Source: an uncultured Devosia sp. (GTDB lineage: Bacteria; Pseudomonadota; Alphaproteobacteria; Rhizobiales; Devosiaceae). Taken from it: DNA of 8,433 nucleotides. Both the position numbers and the translations under genes were made by a program. Shown in pieces: positions 1-5,475 of this stretch; the first letter of the stretch is position 1, and each line of letters starts with the position of its first letter. The notes under the pieces are model-generated. The model searched no databases. It worked only from the letters and a program-made list of their open reading frames with translations, and had not been told where the DNA came from. The stretch spans positions 1 through 8,433 of the forward strand of contig CAMLOA010000058.1 of assembly GCA_946481445.1 (NCBI GenBank). Direction: 5' to 3'.

Positions 1-1
1 G

Positions 2-337
2 TCCGATTTCGACCGCAGCCTCGAAGAAGCGGCGATGGACCTGGGCGCCAGCCCGCTGCGCACCTTCTTCGACATCACCCTGCCCATCATCGCCCCGGCT
101 TTGGTATCGGGCTGGCTGCTCGGCTTCACCCTGTCCCTGGACGACCTGGTGATCGCCAGCTTCGTCTCGGGCCCCGGCTCATCAACCCTGCCCATGGTCA
201 TCTTCTCCAAGGTGCGCCTGGGCGTCTCGCCGGACGTCAACGCCCTGGCCACCATCATCATCGGTATCGTCGCGCTGGGCGTCTTGGCGGCAACCGTGAT
301 GCAACTGCGCGGCAAACCGAAGAAGGCGCGGGCGTGA
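2..337 (+). CDS. potI: Polyamine-type ABC transporter permease, C-terminal part
   Basis: This is the C-terminal ~111 residues of an inner-membrane permease of the binding-protein-dependent importer family; the 5' end lies left of the window. The frame opens with the EAA-loop signature (LEEAAMDLGASPLRTFFDITLP, residues split here as LEEAAMDLGA and the following LP), which contacts the transporter ATPase. Two further hydrophobic segments follow, the first containing GWLLGFTLSLDDLVIASF, then a short basic tail ending in KPKKARA. The SLDDLVIASF and STLPMVIFSKVRLGV stretches match what I know of PotI, the second permease of the putrescine/spermidine PotFGHI system. The likely job is uptake of putrescine or a related polyamine with a PotH-like partner encoded upstream. 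Substrate is inferred from family resemblance only. The TGA stop is at 335-337 and no obvious terminator follows it directly. Confidence 0.85.
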   Translation, partial: SDFDRSLEEAAMDLGASPLRTFFDITLPIIAPALVSGWLLGFTLSLDDLVIASFVSGPGSSTLPMVIFSKVRLGVSPDVNALATIIIGIVALGVLAATVMQLRGKPKKARA

Positions 338-427
338 TCCCTGTGCAGCCCCCCGGCCGATCGTGATCTTGTATGGCTGGACATCGGCGCAAAACCTGTC
401 ATGCTCGTGTCATGTTCAACCAACGTG

Positions 428-442
428 AAGGAGGTGATCCAG
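428..442 (+). promoter_or_regulatory. Extended Shine-Dalgarno (15-nt 16S 3'-end complement)
   Basis: The bases AAGGAGGTGATCCAG are the exact complement of the 16S rRNA tail CTGGATCACCTCCTT. Ordinary ribosome binding sites match 4-8 bases of this tail, whereas here the match covers the whole anti-SD region and includes the first base of the GTG start codon at 442. The core GGAGGT ends six bases before the start, which is ideal spacing. Confidence 0.7.
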
Positions 443-513
443 TGTCTTATGAGATTTTGGCGCTCGAAGAAGGTCTTGGATTTCAGGTGCTGACCGGGAG
501 GGACCTCGGCTAG
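442..513 (+). CDS. Putative 23-residue leader peptide
   Basis: A GTG start at 442 is followed by 22 further codons and TAG at 511-513. The product begins VSYEILALEEGLGF (initiator read as Met) and ends in LTGRDLG. It has no signal peptide, membrane segment or cysteine, and I do not recognise it. The case for translation is the exceptional ribosome binding site at 428-442 with perfect spacing. The case against is its length and lack of known relatives. The stop codon lies immediately before the anti-SD-like CACCTCACCTCC at 515-526, so a ribosome finishing the ORF would cover that segment and could keep the start site open. This is a plausible self-regulation loop. A second, overlapping frame (ATG 449 to TGA 491-493, 14 residues beginning MRFWRSKK) sits 14 bases from the SD core, so it is a poorer candidate. 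Confidence 0.45.
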   Translation: MSYEILALEEGLGFQVLTGRDLG

Positions 514-514
514 G

Positions 515-526
515 CACCTCACCTCC
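515..526 (+). promoter_or_regulatory. Anti-Shine-Dalgarno-like sequester element
   Basis: CACCTCACCTCC contains two overlapping copies of the CACCTC core. The 3' portion TCACCTCC is identical to the 16S rRNA anti-SD core and pairs over eight bases with GGAGGTGA at 430-437. In an RNA it would close a ~90-nt loop and hide the ribosome binding site of the small ORF. Function is inferred from complementarity alone. Confidence 0.5.
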
Positions 527-553
527 ACGGCACTCGAGGCCGATAAGCTCAGG

Positions 554-582
554 AAGGGCCGCCCGTCGAGGCGGCCCTTTTT
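554..582 (+). terminator. Rho-independent terminator
   Basis: A perfect 10-bp stem, AAGGGCCGCC (554-563) with GGCGGCCCTT (570-579), encloses the six-base loop CGTCGA. It runs into five consecutive T residues (578-582). It lies between the small ORF and purU, so it either ends a separate small transcript or attenuates transcription from upstream into purU. Confidence 0.9.
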
Positions 583-589
583 CATTGCC

Positions 590-610
590 GCTTGACGGAT
601 GGCGTCAAGC
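590..610. repeat. Inverted repeat over candidate purU promoter
   Basis: GCTTGACG (590-597) and CGTCAAGC (603-610) are perfect 8-base inverted arms around the five bases GATGG. The left arm contains the TTGACG proposed as the -35 box. A second, shorter dyad GCTTG-N5-CAAGC follows at 621-635. The pair could be a repressor operator, or could form hairpins in a read-through RNA. Confidence 0.5.
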
Positions 611-619
611 CATTGATAC
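592..619 (+). promoter_or_regulatory. Candidate sigma70-type promoter for purU
   Basis: TTGACG (592-597) matches the -35 consensus at five of six positions. TGATAC (614-619) is a fair -10 box, with a 16-base spacer between them. It lies just after the intrinsic terminator, where a fresh promoter for purU would be expected, and would give a leader of roughly 100 nt. The start site is a prediction only. Confidence 0.4.
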
Positions 620-724
620 CGCTTGCAAGACAAGCGTTTCCAGGCATCAGCCTGCCTCGAGCAGGTGTGGTCTCCGGTCGTCCTGCCGCGAACGCACAGC
701 GCATCTAGTCTCTGGGAGCCAGCC

Positions 725-1579
725 TTGCCCTCGGCCAATTTCGTCCTGACCCTGTCCTGCGAGGATCGCCCCGGCATCGTCGCTGCCGTCACCACCGAAT
801 TGGCGGCGCTCAATGCCAACATCGCCGAATCAAACCAGTTCTGGGACCGGGAAACCGGCCGCTTCTTCATGCGCCTGGCCTTCACCGCGCCTGAAGGGGT
901 GAGCCGGGATGCCATCGAGCGGGCCCTGAAATCGCCGATCGAGCGCTTCTCGATGAAGACGGCCCTGGCCGACGAGGGACGCCGGAAGCGGATCGTCATC
1001 CTGGTCTCAAAGTTCGACCACGCGCTGCTGCATCTCTTGTACCAGATCCGCGTCGGCTGGCTGGACGCCGAAGTGGCCGCGATCATCTCCAACCACCAGG
1101 AGGCGCGGAAAATCGCCGAGGATGCCGGCATCCCCTTCCACTACATGCCCGTCAACCGCGACACCAAGGCGGCGCAGGAAGCGCAGGTGCTCGAGATCGT
1201 CAAGCAGTCCGGTGCCGATCTGGTGGTGCTGGCCCGCTACATGCAGGTTCTGTCCGACCAGCTCGCCACGCGCCTGTTCGGCCAGGTGATCAACATCCAC
1301 CACTCCTTCCTGCCCAGTTTCAAAGGCGCCAAGCCCTATCACCAGGCCCATGAGCGGGGCGTCAAGATCATCGGCGCCACGGCGCACTACGTCACCGCCG
1401 ACCTCGACGAAGGCCCGATCATCGAGCAGGAAACGGCCCGCGTTACCCACGCCATGAGCGCCGATGACCTTGTTGCCGCCGGCCGCGACATCGAGAGCCG
1501 CGTATTGGCCCGCGCGGTCAAGCTGCACCTGGAAAGCCGGGTCATGCTCAATGGGCGCAAAACGGTGGTGTTCGGCTAG
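725..1579 (+). CDS. purU: Formyltetrahydrofolate deformylase
   Basis: This cytoplasmic enzyme hydrolyses 10-formyltetrahydrofolate to tetrahydrofolate and formate, balancing the one-carbon folate pool and feeding formate to purine synthesis or oxidation. An N-terminal ACT regulatory domain (about residues 5-85, opening NFVLTLSCEDRPGIVAAV) precedes a formyltransferase-fold domain (about 87-284). The formyltransferase catalytic set is visible: Asn190 and His192 in INIHHSFLPSFKGAKPY, and Asp228 in ADLDEGPII, with the 36-residue His-Asp spacing of the PurN family. I chose the TTG start at 725 because GGGAG (714-718) sits six bases upstream, the ACT domain begins directly after it, and the resulting 284 residues fit the family's usual ~280-290. 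An upstream TTG at 623 in the same frame would add 34 unconserved-looking residues. The gene is preceded by a terminator and a candidate promoter, so it is probably transcribed alone. It faces the rrf2 gene across a 9-bp gap. Confidence 0.95.
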   Translation: MPSANFVLTLSCEDRPGIVAAVTTELAALNANIAESNQFWDRETGRFFMRLAFTAPEGVSRDAIERALKSPIERFSMKTALADEGRRKRIVILVSKFDHALLHLLYQIRVGWLDAEVAAIISNHQEARKIAEDAGIPFHYMPVNRDTKAAQEAQVLEIVKQSGADLVVLARYMQVLSDQLATRLFGQVINIHHSFLPSFKGAKPYHQAHERGVKIIGATAHYVTADLDEGPIIEQETARVTHAMSADDLVAAGRDIESRVLARAVKLHLESRVMLNGRKTVVFG

Positions 1580-1592
1580 GGCGCTCCCCTAG
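1576..1592. repeat. Inverted repeat spanning both stop codons of purU and rrf2
   Basis: CTAGGG (1576-1581) and CCCTAG (1587-1592) are perfect 6-base arms around CGCTC. The plus-strand TAG stop (1577-1579) and the minus-strand TAG stop (1589-1591) both fall inside the arms. There is no T tract on either side, so this is not a classic intrinsic terminator. A small bidirectional 3'-end hairpin is possible. Confidence 0.45.
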
Positions 1593-2017
1593 ACGGCGAT
1601 ATCCTCCAGCCGCAGCGAGTCGGCCAGACTGGTGCGATCCAGCACGTCGCGCGTCGCCAGCGTCACCCGCTCGAAGACATGGCGGATTTCGCAGGATGCC
1701 TCGTCCCGGCAATCCTCACATCTCCTGTAGGCGATCTTGCTGAGGCAGGGCAGCGGGGCGATGGGCCCGTCGATCAGCCGCAACACCTCTCCATACATGA
1801 TCTGCTCGGGCGCCTTGAGCAGCTCATAGCCACCCGAGCGGCCCCGCCGGCTGGCGACGAAGCCGGCCCGCTTGAGCTCGAGCAGGATCTGTTCGAGGAA
1901 TTTCTTGGGGATCGACTGCTCCTTGGAGATCTCGCCGATCATCATGGTTTCACCCCGCCCGGTCCGGGCCAGCGACACCAGTGCCCGCAAGGCATATTTG
2001 GCTTTCTGCGAGATCAT
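1589..2017 (-). CDS. Rrf2-family transcriptional regulator with cysteine cluster
   Basis: This is a 142-residue DNA-binding regulator of the Rrf2 family, whose members include IscR, NsrR, RirA and CymR. The start MISQKAKYALRALVSLA is a typical Rrf2 helix 1. The winged helix-turn-helix spans about residues 25-65, with the recognition region IPKKFLEQILLELKRAGFV and the wing SRRGRSGGYEL. Four cysteines, Cys91, Cys100, Cys103 and Cys109 (RRCEDCRDEASCEIR), occupy the loop where relatives bind an iron-sulphur cluster, so a redox- or iron-responsive cofactor is plausible; the pattern differs from the three-cysteine IscR arrangement. The gene starts 40 bases after the ybaL stop on the same strand and probably shares its transcript. 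The nearest SD (AGG five bases upstream) is weak; a better GAGAGGAG lies too far away. The specific regulon cannot be told from the sequence. Confidence 0.9.
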   Translation of the reverse strand: MISQKAKYALRALVSLARTGRGETMMIGEISKEQSIPKKFLEQILLELKRAGFVASRRGRSGGYELLKAPEQIMYGEVLRLIDGPIAPLPCLSKIAYRRCEDCRDEASCEIRHVFERVTLATRDVLDRTSLADSLRLEDIAV

Positions 2018-2057
2018 CTGGACCTGGAAACGCTCCTCTCAGGCGTGGCAAGGGACC

Positions 2058-4394
2058 TCAGGACTTCGGCTCCGGCAGAACCGGCGGTGCTGGCCTCGGC
2101 GCCGCATTCTCGGCCTCGGCATCCGGCGCGTCAGTTCCGGCGGGTTCGTCGCTCGGCGGCGGGGCTATGCCCCCCTCGCTGGTTTCGTCCGCCTCCTGGG
2201 CCTCCAGTTCGGCCTCTGCCCTGTCCTGCTCGTCTGCTTCAGGTTCGGCAGGCAAGGGCGGAACGGGCACAACTTCGTCGATCTGCGCCGGCGCATCCCC
2301 GACAACGGGCACGATATCGGCCTCGTCCGCTTCCTGGGTTGCCTCGGCTGATTCCTCGGCCGGCGGTGGAGGCAAGACGATGACGGCATCCTCGGGCAAG
2401 GGCGATGCGACGACCGTGATATCATCGGGTGAAACAGGTGCAGCGTCCGCTTCGGCACCCGCCTCGCCCGCAGTGCTGGCCGGGGATATAGCTGCATCCG
2501 GGACCGCAGCTGCCGCAGCGGCAGCGGGCGCTGCCGCTTCCCGCGCCAGGATATTGTCCACCGGCGGGAGCCTGGGCTCGGCCGGCGCTGCCTCGGGCAT
2601 CCTTCCCTCCCCGCGCAGCCAGGCCAGGATGCCGCGGCCGATCTCGCGCTCGCCGCGGATGACGGTGGTCGCGCCCAGGCCGCGAACGAAGTTTTCCTCT
2701 TCCTCCGAATAGGCGCGCGCAATGATGGAAATGTCCGGATTGAGCTTGCGGCCCGACTCGCAGACCGACCCCGCCTCGAAGCCGTCGGAAATGGCGATGA
2801 GCAGATTGCGCGCCGCCCCGAGATTGGCGAGCTTGAGCACGTCCTCGCTGGCAGCATTGCCGAAGACCACTTCGAGGCCGGCTGCACGGGCGGCCGCGAC
2901 ATCATGATCGGAATCCTCGATCACGACGATCTCGCCGCCATCCTCCTTGATGCCGGCAGCGACGATCCGGCCAACCTGGCCGTAGCCGACCAGCACGGTA
3001 TGCCCGGTCTTGGTTGATGGTTCCCCGGTGTCGTCATCGGCGCCTGAAGCCCCGCTATCCACCGCCGCCTCCACCGGTGCATCGGTCGCTGCCGGCCCGC
3101 TGGCCGCGGCCGTCGGGGCTGGCTCGACCCTGGCCGGCTCGACGCCGGCCCGGCGCGCGACCCGCGCTTCCAGCCGTGGCTTGGCGAATTCCACCAGCCA
3201 GAACACCACCGGGTTGAGCACGATGGAAATCAGCGCGCCGGCCAGGATGAGATCCTGGCCTTCCGGCGGCAGGATGGCGAGCGAGACCCCGAGGCTGGCC
3301 AGGATGAAGGAGAACTCGCCGATCTGCGCCAGGCTGGCCGAAATGGTGAGCGCCGTGCCCACGGGACGACCGAACAGCAGCACGATGCCGAACGCGGCCA
3401 GCGACTTGCCGATGATGATGATGAAGACCGTGGCGATGACCGGCAGCGGATTGGTCAGGATGATCGAAGGATCGAACAGCATGCCGACCGACACGAAGAA
3501 CAGCACCGCGAAGGCGTCGCGCAGCGGCAGCGTTTCCTGCGCCGCACGATGGGAGAGTTCGCTTTCGGAAAGGATCATGCCGGCAAAGAAGGCGCCCAGC
3601 GCCAGCGAGACACCGAACAGGACCGAGGAACCCAGTGCCACGCCCAGGGCAATGGCCAGAACCGCAAGACGGAACAGTTCACGGCTGCCCGTATGGGCCG
3701 TCGCGTGCAGGGCCCAGGGGATGACGCGCCGGCCCACGACCAGCATGAAGCCGACAAAGGCCGCCAGCTTGACCAGTGTGAGCCCCAGCACGCCCCATAC
3801 GCCCACCTCCACGCCGAGAACCCGCTCGACGAAGGAAACGAAGGGATCGTGTATGCCCGTGTCGGTGCCGCCCAGGCTGGCGAAGGCCGGAATCAGCACC
3901 AGCGCCAGCACCATTGCCAGGTCTTCCACGATCAGCCAGCCCACCGCGATGCGCCCGCGCTCGCTCTCGATCAGGCGCCGGTCCTGCAGCGCCTTGAGCA
4001 GCACGACTGTCGAGGCCACCGACAGGGCGAGCCCGAACAGCAGGCCGGCTCCGACGCCCCAGCCCATCAGCAGGGCAAGGCCAAGCCCGAGCAGGGTCGC
4101 CAGCCCGATCTGCGCGATGGCCCCGGGAATGGCCAGGGCCCGAACGCTCATCAGGTCCTTGAGCGAAAAGTGGAGGCCGACGCCGAACATGAGCAGGATC
4201 ACGCCCAGTTCGGCCAGTTCGGCGCCTAGCGCCTGGTCGGCCACGAAGCCGGGCGTGTAGGGCCCGGCCATGACGCCGGCAAACAGGTAGCCAACCAGCG
4301 GCGGCAGCTTGAGCCGGTTGGCGATCATGCCGAAGATATAGGCCAGCACCAGACCCGCGACGATCGTTGTGATCAGGGGGGTGTCGTGGTGCAT
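2058..4394 (-). CDS. ybaL: YbaL-type cation:proton antiporter (CPA2/KefB-KefC family)
   Basis: This inner-membrane monovalent cation:proton antiporter is recognisably the YbaL branch of the CPA2 family; the N-terminus MHHDTPLITTIVAGLVLA and LAELGVILLMFGVGLHFSLK closely match E. coli YbaL as I remember it. Residues 1-405 form the Na_H_Exchanger membrane domain of about 12 helices, including the ion-path motif VEDL (156-159) and SELSHRAAQETLPLRDAFAV. A regulatory RCK/TrkA-N domain follows (about 463-595) with the nucleotide-binding glycine motif GYGQVG (470-475). Compared with the ~558-residue E. coli protein there are two additions: an Ala/Pro-rich linker (about 408-462), and a ~183-residue acidic Pro/Ala/Glu-rich tail (596-778) without recognisable fold. 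Start is ATG 4394 with GGAGG four bases upstream. TATAGA on the minus strand (4439-4444) could be a -10 box, but no convincing -35 is seen. Transported ion is probably K+ or Na+, by family. Confidence 0.93.
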   Translation of the reverse strand: MHHDTPLITTIVAGLVLAYIFGMIANRLKLPPLVGYLFAGVMAGPYTPGFVADQALGAELAELGVILLMFGVGLHFSLKDLMSVRALAIPGAIAQIGLATLLGLGLALLMGWGVGAGLLFGLALSVASTVVLLKALQDRRLIESERGRIAVGWLIVEDLAMVLALVLIPAFASLGGTDTGIHDPFVSFVERVLGVEVGVWGVLGLTLVKLAAFVGFMLVVGRRVIPWALHATAHTGSRELFRLAVLAIALGVALGSSVLFGVSLALGAFFAGMILSESELSHRAAQETLPLRDAFAVLFFVSVGMLFDPSIILTNPLPVIATVFIIIIGKSLAAFGIVLLFGRPVGTALTISASLAQIGEFSFILASLGVSLAILPPEGQDLILAGALISIVLNPVVFWLVEFAKPRLEARVARRAGVEPARVEPAPTAAASGPAATDAPVEAAVDSGASGADDDTGEPSTKTGHTVLVGYGQVGRIVAAGIKEDGGEIVVIEDSDHDVAAARAAGLEVVFGNAASEDVLKLANLGAARNLLIAISDGFEAGSVCESGRKLNPDISIIARAYSEEEENFVRGLGATTVIRGEREIGRGILAWLRGEGRMPEAAPAEPRLPPVDNILAREAAAPAAAAAAAVPDAAISPASTAGEAGAEADAAPVSPDDITVVASPLPEDAVIVLPPPPAEESAEATQEADEADIVPVVGDAPAQIDEVVPVPPLPAEPEADEQDRAEAELEAQEADETSEGGIAPPPSDEPAGTDAPDAEAENAAPRPAPPVLPEPKS

Positions 4395-4638
4395 CGTGCC
4401 TCCAATGGCAGGATTGGTCGGGTGCGCCCCGGGAAATCTCTATAGGCAGGATGGGGTATTCACCCGTCATGTGCAAGCACTTGTCATGCCTGCAACATCG
4501 GCAATCTCACCGATCCGCCTTGAGCTGGAGCCGACCTATGCAGCGGACAAAAGCAGGCTTTGTTGTGACCACAAGCCGATCATGGGGAACCGGGCAGGCC
4601 CGGCCCGTGTTGTCGGCTCGGACACTGCGGGGACCAGC
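4395..4638. other. Divergent intergenic region between ybaL and transglutaminase gene
   Basis: These 244 bases must carry the promoters for both divergent genes, yet no promoter with good boxes stands out. Small features seen are a perfect dyad TTGTG-AC-CACAA (4563-4574), a TATAGA on the minus strand (4439-4444), and GTCATG at 4466-4471 and again at 4483-4488. An in-frame extension of the plus-strand gene runs through the region, but it resembles no protein domain and starts inside ybaL, so I treat the stretch as non-coding. Confidence 0.5.
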
Positions 4639-5475
4639 ATGCGCTTTTCGGTTGGATGCGAGATCGGCTACGAGGTCGCCGAGAAGGCGACGCTCATCTT
4701 CAATATCGAGGCCATGCAGGGCGGCCGGCAGCGGGTCTTGAACGAGACCCTGACCATCGACCCGGACCTGCAGGCCGACGAGAAGACCGCTGCGGAAAGC
4801 GGCAATCGGTATCTTCGGCTCACGGCCGCCAAGGGCTTGGTGCAGCTGCGCTATGCCGCCCAGATCGAGCTTGACCCTCTCCGCGCCGATCCCGAGGCGG
4901 TCGGGGAGGTTCCCATTGCGACACTGCCGCTCGAAACGCTGCCCTTCCTCAATCCGTCCCGCTACTGCCCGTCGGACCAGCTGGCTCGCTTTGCCAACCG
5001 GCAGTTCGGCCAGGTGGAACCTGGCTTCGGACGGGTCGTGGAAATCTGCAACTGGATCAACGCCGAGGTCGACTACCTTTCGGGTACCAGCGATACGACG
5101 ACCACCGCTGCCGATACCTTCTCCACCAGGGCCGGCGTCTGCCGCGACTTCGCCCATCTCGGCATCACCTTCTGCCGTGCGCTCGGCATCCCCGCCCGCT
5201 TCGTCTCCTGCTACGCCTGGCAACTCGAGCCGCAGGACTTTCACGCCGTGTTCGAGGCCTATCTGGGCGACCGATGGTATCTGTTCGATGCGACCCGCAT
5301 GGCGGCCCTTGATGGCATGGTCCGCATAGGGTGCGGCCGCGATGCCGCCGACACGGCCTTTGCCACCATCTATGGCGAGGTCATACCTCGGCCGATACGC
5401 GTGTGGAGCGAAGCGATGGGCGGTGATACGGCGGAGCAATGGACCACCGATGCGGTCAGCGTGTCGCGCAACTAG
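4639..5475 (+). CDS. Transglutaminase-like superfamily protein (first copy)
   Basis: This 278-residue protein has a transglutaminase/papain-fold core. The catalytic triad is intact: Cys168 in TRAGVCRDFAHL, His202 in DFHAVFEAYL and Asp217 in WYLFDATRM. Residues 1-90 form a beta-rich N-terminal region beginning MRFSVGCEIGYEVAEKATL, as in many bacterial COG1305 proteins. The fold supports amide chemistry (protein or peptide cleavage, or cross-linking), but the substrate is unknown. No signal peptide is visible, so it is probably cytoplasmic. I chose ATG 4639 because GGGGA (4629-4633) lies five bases upstream and the recognisable domain begins there; the frame stays open upstream to inside ybaL, but that part looks like non-coding translation. 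The gene ends tail to tail with a second transglutaminase gene, sharing the bases CTAG. Confidence 0.88.
   Translation: MRFSVGCEIGYEVAEKATLIFNIEAMQGGRQRVLNETLTIDPDLQADEKTAAESGNRYLRLTAAKGLVQLRYAAQIELDPLRADPEAVGEVPIATLPLETLPFLNPSRYCPSDQLARFANRQFGQVEPGFGRVVEICNWINAEVDYLSGTSDTTTTAADTFSTRAGVCRDFAHLGITFCRALGIPARFVSCYAWQLEPQDFHAVFEAYLGDRWYLFDATRMAALDGMVRIGCGRDAADTAFATIYGEVIPRPIRVWSEAMGGDTAEQWTTDAVSVSRN

Larger units (their letters stand above)
428..582 (+). ncRNA. Putative small RNA or leader with extended SD, anti-SD copy and terminator
   Basis: This is a self-contained unit lying between potI and purU. It begins with AAGGAGGTGATCCAG (428-442), complementary over 15 consecutive bases to the universal 3' end of 16S rRNA. 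It continues through a short GTG-started ORF (442-513). Next comes CACCTCACCTCC (515-526), whose TCACCTCC (519-526) can form eight Watson-Crick pairs with GGAGGTGA (430-437). A strong intrinsic terminator closes it (554-582). The 5' end is not known: TGGACA at 378-383 with a weak CATGCT at 400-405 is the best promoter candidate I see. The arrangement suggests a transcript whose translation is switched by folding. It could be an attenuator ahead of purU or an independent small RNA. I do not securely recognise the family. Alphaproteobacterial leader motifs in Rfam (for example speF or ybhL) are the first comparison to make. Confidence 0.5.

Noticed and set aside
420..445. Remnant of a 16S rRNA gene on the minus strand
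   Set aside because: The minus strand reads like the 16S terminus only across ~15 bases. The flanking bases bear no resemblance to the conserved 16S sequence next to it, so it is a complement of the tail and not a gene fragment.
623..724. In-frame upstream extension of purU starting at a TTG at 623
   Set aside because: It has no SD at that start, lies over the predicted transcription start and dyad, and would place 34 unrelated residues before the ACT domain. TTG 725 has a good SD and gives the normal family length.
1007..1528. 173-codon open frame on the minus strand within purU
   Set aside because: It is antisense to conserved PurU catalytic motifs and its translation is a low-complexity shadow.
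2490..2545. GCAGCTGCC/GCAGCGGCA-like repeats as a DNA repeat array
   Set aside because: They are explained by consecutive alanine codons in the YbaL tail read on the minus strand.
3010..4260. 416-codon open frame on the plus strand opposite ybaL
   Set aside because: It is antisense to a clear membrane protein, rich in Ser/Arg/Thr/Pro without domain features, and is the usual high-GC shadow of a real gene.
4482..4489. TGTCATGC shared with 397-404, as a possible common regulatory site
   Set aside because: Eight bases recurring once in 8.4 kb is weak, and the second copy lacks the 11-base repeat partner seen at 397-414.
4369..4638. In-frame upstream extension of the first transglutaminase gene to an ATG inside ybaL
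   Set aside because: The encoded stretch resembles no domain, overlaps the antiporter N-terminus in antisense and has no SD, whereas ATG 4639 has GGGGA at good spacing.
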